NCBI RefSeq assembly: GCF_010726085.1
Contig: NZ_AP022560.1
Span: forward strand, 4,154,001 to 4,218,000
Length of the DNA: 64,000 bases
Origin: Mycolicibacterium moriokaense
GTDB taxonomy: Bacteria; Actinomycetota; Actinomycetes; Mycobacteriales; Mycobacteriaceae
Direction: 5' to 3'
Each line of letters begins with the position of its first letter. Within the stretch, counting starts at the first letter, position 1. The position numbers and the translations under genes were made by a program. The notes under the pieces are model-generated. The model had not been told where the DNA came from. It saw nothing but the letters and a program-made list of their open reading frames with translations, and searched no databases. Positions 9,237-16,517 of the stretch are shown here, in pieces.

Positions 9237-9593
9237 TCACTGCTGCGTGCTGGCTTCGCCCGGCAGCGGCACCACGACATCTCGCGGCCCCTGCGGTTCA
9301 CGGGTCGGCCCGGTGGCGGCAGCGTCCACGCATCCGCGGTTGCCGCCCTGCCACACTCCGCCGGCCCTGATGCAGCAGAACTTGTACTCGTCTATGTGTG
9401 TCGCATCGTTGGTCTGGCCCGCTACCCACCTCTTGTCTGCCGCGTCCGCGCACTTGTTGTATGAGCTCCTGTTGAGCTCTGCCTGCGCGATCGCGGGTCC
9501 TGCAAGCCCGCTGACGATAGTGGCGATTGCCGCCGCGCCTAAGGTGGCGGCCGCCATGTGCTTGCGCCGCATGGTCACCGGTGACTGATTCAT
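9237..9593 (-). CDS. Small exported cysteine-containing protein, function unknown
   Basis: 118 residues. The ATG at 9593 is set by AAGGAG eight bases upstream; an in-frame extension to 9749 is rejected because it runs through a conserved upstream block. A twin-basic N-region (RRK) and a hydrophobic core precede an AQA-type signal peptidase I site after about residue 38. The mature part is ~80 residues with four cysteines, including a CC pair followed by an AGGVWQGG segment and GC, then a Pro-rich tail. I do not recognise a family. It shares a C-x(2)-AGG-x-[WY]...GC pattern with the second small exported protein at 15574-15870. Confidence 0.7.
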   Translation of the reverse strand: MNQSPVTMRRKHMAAATLGAAAIATIVSGLAGPAIAQAELNRSSYNKCADAADKRWVAGQTNDATHIDEYKFCCIRAGGVWQGGNRGCVDAAATGPTREPQGPRDVVVPLPGEASTQQ

Positions 9594-9627
9594 GGTGATT
9601 CTCCTTGTGTTGTTCCTCCGCTCGGTC

Positions 9628-9701
9628 GAGCGGTTCGTTGACGGAACAACGGTGCAGCGACGGCTTTCGGCAAGCCTTGAGGAAATGTGAAATCTCCTGG
9701 T
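9628..9701 (-). repeat. 74-bp duplicated upstream block, copy 1
   Basis: Ungapped alignment by eye with 15340-15413 gives about 55 identities in 74 positions; the last 25 bases match at 21 positions. It starts 35 bases before the small exported-protein gene. Copy 2 starts 31 bases before the methyltransferase gene, in the same orientation. It likely holds a shared promoter and operator. Two TTTC units seven bases apart are kept in both copies. Confidence 0.65.
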
Positions 9702-9750
9702 CAGAGTTGGTGCGTCAGCACTGATGCAGCCGGCGAAGCGCGCTAGCACC

Positions 9751-10845
9751 TCAGTCGGCGGGCACCCAGCGTTCCTCGACCTGGCCGAAGCGCCAGACGG
9801 CGAGTGCGATCAACCAGGCGGCGACGAACAAGCCGACGATCATGAAGCCGACGGACTCGAGGTTCGCAGACCCGATCGCGGCGATCGGGCCTGATTCGAC
9901 ACCCAGGCGTTCGACCAGCAGGCCGGTCAGCACGATGACGCCGATTACCAGGGCAACGATCACCGAGAGCACCGTCACCGTCAGGTTGTAGTAGACCTTG
10001 CGGATCGGTTTGAGGAACGCCCAACCGTAGGCCCGCGCCATGAAGATGCCGTCCAGCGCGTCGAACAGACTCATCCCGGCTGCGAACAGCACCGGCAGGA
10101 CGAGGATGGCGTACCAGGGCAATGTGAAGGCCGCCGTACCCGCGGCCAGCACGAGGAGTGCCACCTGCGTGGCGGTATCAAATCCCAGGCCCATCAGAAG
10201 CCCGACCGGGTAGAGATGCCATGGCTTGCTTACGCGCCGCATGACCTTGCCGAGGAGTCTGGCGAGGAAGCCGCGCTGCTGAAGCTGCCGCTCGAGTTCG
10301 GCCTCGTCGAATTCGCCGGTCCGCATTTGGCGGAACACCTTGGCGATGCCCACCGCGGCGAACAGATTCGACAGTCCGATCAGGATCAGGAAAGTGCCGG
10401 CGACGAGCGAACCGATCAGGCCGAGCGTCTGCAACATGGGCGAGCCTTCGTCCTGCACGGGGCCGACCACCGCGCGAACACCGATCGCCAGCAGGAATGC
10501 CAGACCGAAGACGACGCTGGAATGACCGAGCGAGAACCAGAACCCGGTCGTCAACGAGCGGGTGCCTTCGCCGACCAGCTTGCGGGTGGTGTTGTCGATC
10601 ACGGCGATGTGGTCGGCGTCGAACGCGTGCCGAACCCCGAGCAGGTAGGCGGTCACGCCGAGCCCAACGCCGAAGACACCGGCCGACCCGAGCGTGATGT
10701 GCTGCGGGGCCACGCCGAAGACGAGCACCCCCCAGCCGAATACATGGAGCGCCAGGACGACACCGCCCATCGCGGCGATCGTCATCCAATCTGTTCTGTC
10801 GAGTCGGGGGGAAACTGTGGTTTCGGAGAGCTCGACGACAGTCAC
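9751..10845 (-). CDS. nicT: Nickel/cobalt permease, NiCoT family (HoxN/HupN/NixA)
   Basis: Inner-membrane secondary transporter for Ni2+ and/or Co2+, 364 residues with about eight predicted hydrophobic helices. The family signature in helix 2, HAFDADHIAVIDN (HX4DH), is at residues ~72-84, and the second motif FWFSLGHSSVVFG is near 103. The GTG at 10845 places a short acidic N-terminus before helix 1. Substrate preference cannot be read from the sequence. Cobalamin genes nearby make cobalt plausible; nickel for urease or hydrogenase is the alternative. An ArsR-type palindrome lies 37 bases upstream. It corresponds to Rv2856, which also follows mtr. Confidence 0.93.
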   Translation of the reverse strand: MTVVELSETTVSPRLDRTDWMTIAAMGGVVLALHVFGWGVLVFGVAPQHITLGSAGVFGVGLGVTAYLLGVRHAFDADHIAVIDNTTRKLVGEGTRSLTTGFWFSLGHSSVVFGLAFLLAIGVRAVVGPVQDEGSPMLQTLGLIGSLVAGTFLILIGLSNLFAAVGIAKVFRQMRTGEFDEAELERQLQQRGFLARLLGKVMRRVSKPWHLYPVGLLMGLGFDTATQVALLVLAAGTAAFTLPWYAILVLPVLFAAGMSLFDALDGIFMARAYGWAFLKPIRKVYYNLTVTVLSVIVALVIGVIVLTGLLVERLGVESGPIAAIGSANLESVGFMIVGLFVAAWLIALAVWRFGQVEERWVPAD

Positions 10846-10871
10846 GGCTCGACTCTAAGCGCGCATGCCAT

Positions 10872-10897
10872 ATCTGTCTAGATGAACAGATGTTCAT
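10872..10897. promoter_or_regulatory. ArsR/SmtB-type operator upstream of nicT
   Basis: ATGAACA-GA-TGTTCAT (10882-10897) is a perfect 7-bp-arm palindrome in the 2-base-spaced layout typical of ArsR/SmtB metal-sensor operators. It overlaps a second inverted repeat, ATCTGT-N8-ACAGAT (10872-10891). It sits 37-52 bases before the nicT start, where it would cover the -35 region. Metal-dependent repression of nicT is inferred. Confidence 0.6.
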
Positions 10898-10995
10898 GCG
10901 GGCGCGGACCCGAGTTGTGGGATGCGATCGGCAGCGACGGCGGGTAATCACCCGCGTGCTACGAAGTCGACGGGTTGCTTCGACGGCTTGGTCCC

Positions 10996-13869
10996 TCAGA
11001 TGGCGGCTGGCGCCCCGTCGCCGCCGGTGACGATCTCCATCAGCGCTGTGTGGGCGCGGCGCACAGCCTCGGCGCCACTCACCGCACGTCGCGTTTCGGG
11101 ATTACCAGCGAGTCGATTCTCGGCGAGCGGGGACTGTTTCCCGGCACCGACCAGGGCATGGTGCAGCGCCAGTGCCTCGTCGTCGGCGCCGATCCGCGCC
11201 AGGAAGCGGGTGACGTAGCGCAAGTTGAGCCACTGTTGGCTCCAATCGCCCATCCGGTCCCAGTGGTCGAGCACTTCGATGAGGGCCTGGGCTGCCATCC
11301 GAGGCTCACCGTGGACCGCGCGGGTGGCCGCCCCCTCCATCAGGGCGATGCCATGCCACCAGAGGTTCCGTACGGAGGCCGCTAGATCCGCAGCGTCGTC
11401 GAACAGCACCAACGCACGCTCCGGATCGGATTTCTTCAGCACAAGGCCGAGCGCGTAACGTCCCATCGACCGCGCGGTGGGGTTCGATGTGGCGTCCGCA
11501 ACCCTTACAGCCTCCTCCGCCGCCGGCGCGCCGTCCTCGGGATTGCGCAGCGCGGCGTGACAGATCGCGACGTAGAACAACGTCCACACCAACCGGATCG
11601 CATCGTCGTCGGCACGCGCGCGCGCCAGCTCGGCCTCGTAGTGTGCGAGTGCGGTGCGCGCGTCACCTTCATAGAGGGCGAGATCCGCGAGGACGTCGCC
11701 GGGGTAGGCGACGCGGCCGTTGCCGCGACTTGGTGTGCGGCCGGCGGCCAATTCGGCGAGGGCACGGGCATTTTCGGACTCGCCACGGTTCCATGCGCCC
11801 CGTGCCGCGAAGCCGACGACTGCGGCGTACAAGGGGTGCGCCGGATCGGCCAACTCGATGATCCGCTCCGCCCAACCGGAGGCCTCGTATCCGATTCGCA
11901 GATGCGCTACTTCGGACAACGAGGTGACCAGCCGCAGCGCCGTGTCGATGTCCCCATCCGCGACCGCGTGCTCGAATGCGGTGCGAATGTTGTCGTAATC
12001 GGGCAGCACGCGGTCCACCCAGTCGGCCTCGTCCGGGCCGTGCATACCTGCCGCCCCACGTTCCGCCAGTTGCGTGTAGTACCGCGCGTGGCGATTCGTG
12101 ATGTCATCGTGAAATCCCTGTTTCTGCAACAGGTCTCGACCATACGACCGCAGCGTCTCCAGCATCAGGTAGCGGGTGTGGCCGACATCGGCGCGGCGCG
12201 TCACCATCGACTTGTCGAGAAGTCCGGTGAGCAGGTCGAGGGTGTCGTCCTCATCGCCCTTTCCGCACACGCCGTGGGCAGCGGCCAAGTCGAAGCCGCC
12301 AGCGAATATAGACAGCTGTGTGAACAGCTCCTTTTCAGGTGCCGTCAGCAGTTGATAGGACCAGTCGATCGTCGAGGTGAGACTCTGTTGCCGAGGCAAC
12401 GCATCACGGCTGCCACCGCTGAGCAACCGCAGGCTGTCCAACCGGCGCGCGACCTCGAGACTGCTCATCACCCGCATCCGTGCGGCGGCCAGCTCGATCG
12501 CCAACGGCAGCCCATCGAGACGACGGCAGATCTCGGCGACAGCCCCGACCGGCTCGTTGTCGAGTTGGAAGTCGGGTCTACCGGAGCGCGCACGTTCGGC
12601 GAACAACCGGACGGCGGCGTCAACGGGCAAGGGCGGCACTGGAAACAGCTTCTCGCCCTCGACTCCAAGCGCTTCGCGACTGGTGGCCAACACCACCACA
12701 TCCGGGCAGTGGCGCACGATGCGGTCCGCCAACCGTGCGGCGGTTTCCAGCACATGCTCACAGTTGTCAAGCAGCAGAAGCAGTTTGCGAACACGCAGAT
12801 ACTCGATCACGGTGGCTTCGATGTCGAGGCCGTGCTGCTGACGCAAGTGCAGTGCCACCGCAATCGCATGCGCAACAGCGGATTCGTCCTCGACGGGTGC
12901 AAGCTCGCACACCCAAGCGCCGTCGGGAAAGTCCTGTTCGACTCGTGACGCCGCTTCGATCGCCAACCGGGTCTTGCCGACGCCACCGACCCCGACCAGC
13001 GTGATGAGCGGTCCGTCCGCGACAGCGTCGACGACGCGAACCAAATCGTCCTCGCGGCCGATCAGGCTGGCGGCCCGTCTGGGTACGGTGCCTCGAACCT
13101 CCGCATTCACGATGACGGGCGATACCGGCGGTGGAGGCTGCCCGGGTTCGCCATCGAGAATCGCTTGATGCACCTGCTGCAGGGCCGGACCCGGCTCGAC
13201 GCCCAGTTCGTCGATGAGGCGGCTGCGCATGGCCCGGAAGGTCTCGAGTGCATCCACTTGTCGGCCGCACCGGTACTGCGCGAGCATCACCTGGCCGGCC
13301 AGCCGCTCGTCGAGCGGGTGCTCACCGAACATGGTCGTCAGCAGCGGCAGCAGCTCGCCGTGCCTACCGACCCGCAGCCCGGTGTCGTTGTGATCCAATG
13401 CCGCGGCCAACCGCTCGGCTTCCAGTCCGCGTCGCACATCGTCCAGCCACGGCGTGCTGAGCGTCGCAAACGGCTCCCCGCGCCAGAGCGCCAGCGCCTC
13501 ACCGAACAGACTGTCGGCCCGGGCCGGATCGACCGCCACTCTTGCCTGGGCGACAAGCTCGCGAAACCGGTGCAGATCCACCGTTGAGGGATCCGCGTTG
13601 AGCACGTATCCGCTTGGGCCGCGGGTGATTTCGACGCTGTCGGCGAGAACCTGCCGAAGCCGCGAAACATAGGCTGCCAGCGCGTTGCGGGACCGGTGCG
13701 GGGGTTCGTCCGCCCAGACGCGATCGATCAGCTGGTCGGACGACACCGGACGGTTGACGTCGACCAGCAGCGCAGCCAGAACGCACCGTTGACGGGCGGG
13801 CCCTATCTCGACCCGCGCGCCGTCCACGCGGGCCTCGACGTCGCCGAGCAATCGGAACTCCACCGCCAC
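10996..13869 (-). CDS. Large AfsR/SARP-type regulator: OmpR-like wHTH, BTAD and NB-ARC ATPase
   Basis: About 957 residues. It opens with the SARP-typical VEFRLLGDVEARVDG and an OmpR-like winged helix (~1-95), then a bacterial transcriptional activator domain (~100-240). The NB-ARC/STAND ATPase follows: P-loop GVGGVGKTR (~292-300), Walker B LLLLDNCEH (~363-371) and the GLPLAIELAAARM motif (~453-465). The last ~350 residues are helical repeats of TPR type. The GTG at 13869 has GGAAG nine bases before it; a GTG at 13863 or ATG at 13905 are alternatives. Targets and inducing ligand are unknown. The nearby duplicated upstream blocks and small exported-protein genes are candidates. A degenerate second copy of its C-terminal part lies at 15936-16510. 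Confidence 0.85.
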   Translation of the reverse strand: MAVEFRLLGDVEARVDGARVEIGPARQRCVLAALLVDVNRPVSSDQLIDRVWADEPPHRSRNALAAYVSRLRQVLADSVEITRGPSGYVLNADPSTVDLHRFRELVAQARVAVDPARADSLFGEALALWRGEPFATLSTPWLDDVRRGLEAERLAAALDHNDTGLRVGRHGELLPLLTTMFGEHPLDERLAGQVMLAQYRCGRQVDALETFRAMRSRLIDELGVEPGPALQQVHQAILDGEPGQPPPPVSPVIVNAEVRGTVPRRAASLIGREDDLVRVVDAVADGPLITLVGVGGVGKTRLAIEAASRVEQDFPDGAWVCELAPVEDESAVAHAIAVALHLRQQHGLDIEATVIEYLRVRKLLLLLDNCEHVLETAARLADRIVRHCPDVVVLATSREALGVEGEKLFPVPPLPVDAAVRLFAERARSGRPDFQLDNEPVGAVAEICRRLDGLPLAIELAAARMRVMSSLEVARRLDSLRLLSGGSRDALPRQQSLTSTIDWSYQLLTAPEKELFTQLSIFAGGFDLAAAHGVCGKGDEDDTLDLLTGLLDKSMVTRRADVGHTRYLMLETLRSYGRDLLQKQGFHDDITNRHARYYTQLAERGAAGMHGPDEADWVDRVLPDYDNIRTAFEHAVADGDIDTALRLVTSLSEVAHLRIGYEASGWAERIIELADPAHPLYAAVVGFAARGAWNRGESENARALAELAAGRTPSRGNGRVAYPGDVLADLALYEGDARTALAHYEAELARARADDDAIRLVWTLFYVAICHAALRNPEDGAPAAEEAVRVADATSNPTARSMGRYALGLVLKKSDPERALVLFDDAADLAASVRNLWWHGIALMEGAATRAVHGEPRMAAQALIEVLDHWDRMGDWSQQWLNLRYVTRFLARIGADDEALALHHALVGAGKQSPLAENRLAGNPETRRAVSGAEAVRRAHTALMEIVTGGDGAPAAI

Positions 13870-13883
13870 GGCATACAGCTTCC

Positions 13884-14006
13884 ATGACGTTCTTCCTGTG
13901 TGCACGGAAAAGCAGCAGGTCAGGCCTCGCGGCTTACGCCGTTGTCGGATACATCCTGATCCTCGGACTGACGTTGTATTACGCCCGCCGCAACCGGGAT
14001 GACTGA
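13884..14006 (+). CDS. Possible 40-residue single-pass membrane peptide
   Basis: An ATG at 13884 opens a 40-codon frame ending in TGA at 14006. The peptide has a basic N-terminus (ARKSSRSG), one hydrophobic span of about 19 residues (YAVVGYILILGLTLYY) and a charged RRNRDD end, which is positive-inside topology in miniature. No clear ribosome-binding site precedes it, and the first bases overlap the possible upstream start of the SARP gene on the other strand. It may be a real small protein or chance in GC-rich DNA. Confidence 0.3.
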   Translation: MTFFLCARKSSRSGLAAYAVVGYILILGLTLYYARRNRDD

Positions 14007-14054
14007 TTCACCCGACCCACCGGCGCATTCCGATTCGTCGGTGGGATGTGCGCA

Positions 14055-14408
14055 TCAGCGATGCCGGGCACCGATCCAGTGCAACAGATCATGCACGGTC
14101 TCGTCCTCGAGGCGGTAGCTGACCGACCGACCTACGCGCGTCGATGACACCCAGCCCTGTTGGCGCAGCACCCGAAGTGCCTGTGAAACAGCGTTCTCGT
14201 TGCGCCCCAGGGCCGTCGCCAGATCGCCGACACAGATCCCCGGCGCCCGGTGCAGTGCCAACAGGATTTCCAGACGGTTCGGGTCGGACAACAGGTCGAA
14301 GCGCTGAGCCCAGCCCATCGTGTCGACGTCGGCGAGCGCCGACGTGGCTTGCCGCACGACTCCGTGGGTTTCAGCCCCCTCGCCGGCTTTCTCGCTGGTT
14401 CGCGCCAC
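14055..14408 (-). CDS. ArsR-family transcriptional regulator
   Basis: 117-residue winged-helix dimeric repressor. The core LLSDPNRLEILLALHRAPGI and recognition helix NENAVSQALRVLRQQG (~75-90) are typical of ArsR/SmtB proteins. The C-terminal helix reads DETVHDLLHWIGARHR. It has Asp and three His but not the canonical D-x-H...H-x2-E/H arrangement of SmtB/NmtR alpha-5 sites; a single Cys lies in the alpha-3 area (ICVGDL). It may sense a metal by a modified site, or something else. A 12-bp perfect palindrome sits 18 bases upstream. It is a candidate regulator of nicT, whose upstream region carries an ArsR-type operator, but the two sites differ in sequence. Confidence 0.85.
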   Translation of the reverse strand: MARTSEKAGEGAETHGVVRQATSALADVDTMGWAQRFDLLSDPNRLEILLALHRAPGICVGDLATALGRNENAVSQALRVLRQQGWVSSTRVGRSVSYRLEDETVHDLLHWIGARHR

Positions 14409-14425
14409 GCACCAAATCTAATCCC

Positions 14426-14437
14426 TCGGACGTCCGA
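14426..14437. promoter_or_regulatory. Perfect 12-bp palindrome upstream of arsR
   Basis: TCGGACGTCCGA lies in the 46-base gap between the methyltransferase stop and the ArsR start. Symmetry and position suggest an autoregulatory operator. It does not resemble the ATGAACA palindrome before nicT, so the same protein need not bind both. Confidence 0.4.
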
Positions 14438-14454
14438 AACCGCCCAGCAACGGG

Positions 14455-15309
14455 CTATCGCTTTATCGCAGTGATCAGCAGGTACTCCGCGTCCCAATGC
14501 GAGCGTCCTGCGACCCCCTGGTCCCAGGTGGCGATGAAATGCAGGAAATCCCTGTCGAGCGCGTCGATGCGGTCGGGCTTGTCGGCGTTGAACCGGTACG
14601 CAGCGATGGTCGGACCGTAGTTGCGCTTCCAGTACTCACGGAACTCGAACGGATTCGAGCAATGGGCCATCCGTACGTTCTGGCGCCGGAAGTTCAGCTC
14701 AGTGACCCGATCGCCGAACAATCCGCGGACATGGGTCTCATCACCCCAGAGCGGCGGCGGATTCGCACCGGGCGGAGGCGGCGGCGCATACGGCTTCATC
14801 GTGGCGAACAGGTTGCCGATGAAGCCCTCCGGCGTCCAGTTGATCATCCCGATCGTGCCGCCGGGCCGAACGACCCGTATCAGCTCATCGGCCGTCATCT
14901 GGTGGTGTGGCGCGAACATCGCGCCGACACAGGACATGACAACGTCAAAACTGTTGTCGGCGAATGGCAATGCCTCGGCGTCGGCCTCGACCCACTCCAG
15001 TTCGACATCGCGTTGCGCCGCGATGCGGTGCCCGACATCAAACAGTTCTGGTGTCAGATCGCTCGCAGTCACAAGGGCTCCCGCCGCCGCGGCCGGAATC
15101 GCCGCATTGCCCGAGCCGGCGCCGACATCGAGGACCCGCTGACCCGGACGCACGCCACAGGCGCGAACAAGTTCTGGGCCGAGCGAGGGGATCAGCTCGG
15201 CCGCGACGGCCGGATAATCGCCCGACGCCCACAGCGCCCGGTGCTTGGCTTTGAGCTCGCGGTCGGCTCCCGCCGATCCGAAAACGGCTACTTGTTCGGT
15301 CATATCCAT
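14455..15309 (-). CDS. Class I SAM-dependent methyltransferase (UbiE/SmtA-like)
   Basis: 284 residues. Motif I VLDVGAGSGNAAIPAA near residue 60 binds SAM, with an acidic end of strand beta-2 (ASDLTPEL), motif II/III region EWVEADAEALPFADNSFDVV and post-motif RVVRPGGTIGMINWTPEG. The second half contains a Pro-rich loop (PPPPPGANPPPLW) and a substrate-side helical cap. The substrate is unknown. ATG at 15309 is chosen with GAAAG just upstream; ATG at 15303 is equally possible. Its upstream region is the second copy of the 74-bp block that also precedes the small exported protein gene at 9593, suggesting co-regulation. The gene lies 46 bases before arsR on the same strand and may share its transcript. 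Confidence 0.85.
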   Translation of the reverse strand: MDMTEQVAVFGSAGADRELKAKHRALWASGDYPAVAAELIPSLGPELVRACGVRPGQRVLDVGAGSGNAAIPAAAAGALVTASDLTPELFDVGHRIAAQRDVELEWVEADAEALPFADNSFDVVMSCVGAMFAPHHQMTADELIRVVRPGGTIGMINWTPEGFIGNLFATMKPYAPPPPPGANPPPLWGDETHVRGLFGDRVTELNFRRQNVRMAHCSNPFEFREYWKRNYGPTIAAYRFNADKPDRIDALDRDFLHFIATWDQGVAGRSHWDAEYLLITAIKR

Positions 15310-15339
15310 CCCCAACTTTCTGACGTGTACCGCCCCGGT

Positions 15340-15413
15340 GAGCGGTCCGGTGATGAACCCACGGTGCAGGGCGGGGCTTCGACGATCGTTGACGAAACGT
15401 GAAATCCGCTGGT
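15340..15413 (-). repeat. 74-bp duplicated upstream block, copy 2
   Basis: Homologous without gaps to 9628-9701 (about 74 percent identity by eye). The most conserved part is at 15389-15413, which on the minus strand contains GATTTCACGTTTCGTCAA. It begins 31 bases before the methyltransferase start. Confidence 0.65.
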
Positions 15414-15466
15414 AGCCGCTCCCGGGTCATGACGCAGACGGCGGCCCCAGCGGCACATAAACACGG

Positions 15467-15486
15467 CGTGAACTGTGTATTTCACG
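15467..15486. promoter_or_regulatory. CGTGAA-N8-TTCACG inverted repeat upstream of the second exported-protein gene
   Basis: Perfect six-base arms in the 264-base gap between the divergent methyltransferase and the small exported-protein gene, 88 bases before the latter's start. It may be an operator for either gene. The rest of the gap holds block copy 2 and no further gene. Confidence 0.4.
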
Positions 15487-15573
15487 AACAGGTCAGGTTG
15501 TGTCAAACGCTGACGGACAAGGTTGCGCTGTCAATTCAACGGGTCACCACGGCCCACCGAACAAAGGAAAACA

Positions 15574-15870
15574 ATGAACACCTCGAAGAAGCGGGCCCGT
15601 CTCGTGTCCTTCGTCGCCGCGGGCACCATGGCGACAAGCGCCATGTTGGGGGTTTTGGCTTCAGCAGTCGCCCACGCCAAGCCGCTGTCGGAGACCACGA
15701 TCAAAAACGAGTGCAACCAGGCCGGCGGTTCCTACAGCACCGCCAACCTTGGCGGCGGGATGCGGTGGTCGGGTTGCACGTACAAGGCGGCCGACGGCAA
15801 CACCTACACCGACAACTACAACAACGGCACCTACACGACCACCAACCAGGTCGGGCCTCGCCCGCAGTGA
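15574..15870 (+). CDS. Small exported protein, function unknown
   Basis: 98 residues; ATG at 15574 preceded by AAAGGAAAA. Basic N-region KKRAR, hydrophobic core and an AHA cleavage site near residue 35 indicate Sec export. The mature ~63 residues contain two cysteines (CNQAGG and SGCTY), and the tail is rich in Thr, Tyr and Asn (TYTDNYNNGTYTTTN), unusual for a mycobacterial protein. I do not recognise the family. It sits immediately beside a decayed SARP-family gene and a copy of the 74-bp block, mirroring the setting of the exported protein at 9237-9593. Confidence 0.75.
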   Translation: MNTSKKRARLVSFVAAGTMATSAMLGVLASAVAHAKPLSETTIKNECNQAGGSYSTANLGGGMRWSGCTYKAADGNTYTDNYNNGTYTTTNQVGPRPQ

Positions 15871-15935
15871 TCCTGCAGGGGAAGCGAGCGGGCGGTGGTG
15901 GGTGTCGGGGCCCATCACCGTGCGCCGACACCCAA

Positions 15936-16510
15936 TCAGCAGTAGCGGCTCAGCGCCGTGCGCGCTCGGAGCACTGCCTCGACTCCGGTCGGCGCTGCGC
16001 CGAGATCGGATTCGGAGTCCGTCGGCTCCGATGTCAGCGGTGATGCTCTACCCGCTCTGAGAAGTGCGCGATGAAGTGCGGCGGCGTCATCGTGGGCACC
16101 CACTCGCTTGAGGAACCGGGTGATACCTCAAGTTGAGCCACTGCTGGTGGCTCCAGTCCCCCGCCCTGTCCCAGTGGTCGAGCACCGTGATGAGTTCGGC
16201 TGCAGCAGTTGGTGGTTCACCGTGAACCGCACGGGTCGCAGCAGCCTCCATCAGCGCGACGCCTTCCCGCCAGAAATTCTGTACGGACGATACGAGTTCG
16301 GCTGCCTCGTCGAAAAGCGCCAACGCGCGATCCGGCTCCGACTTCTTGAGCACCAAACCGAGCGCGTAGCACGCCATCGAACGCGCTGTGGGGTTGCCGG
16401 TTCCCGCTGCGACCCGCATCGACCCTTCTGCCGCGGCCACCCCCTTTTCCGGAGTGCACAGGGCGGATTGGCATACTGCGATGTAGAAGTGAATGAGGCC
16501 ACAGCCCGAA
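15936..16510 (-). pseudogene. Remnant of a second SARP/NB-ARC regulator (C-terminal part, frameshifted)
   Basis: From about 16500 to 16128 the minus strand encodes a segment collinear with the last part of the 10996-13869 regulator: FYIAVCQSAL, NPTARSMACYALGLVLKK, EPDRALALFDEAAEL and TRAVHGEP all have near-identical counterparts there. After QQWLNLRY the frame breaks: two bases are missing relative to the intact gene. Homology continues in another frame (TRFLKRVGAHDDAAALHRAL) to a TGA at 15936-15938. The N-terminal wHTH, BTAD and NB-ARC domains are absent, cut off at the 3' end of the GntR gene. It is a decayed paralogue, not a gene. Confidence 0.8.
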
Positions 16511-16517
16511 CCCCAGG

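Noticed and set aside
1..10845. Cobalamin riboswitch before nicT or the cob operon
   Set aside because: No B12-box-like conserved core was found upstream of nicT or cobO; the genes overlap or the gaps are too short.
16087..16440. 117-codon open frame read as an independent gene
   Set aside because: Its translation is an internal piece of a SARP regulator and homology continues in another frame past its stop, so it is part of a pseudogene.
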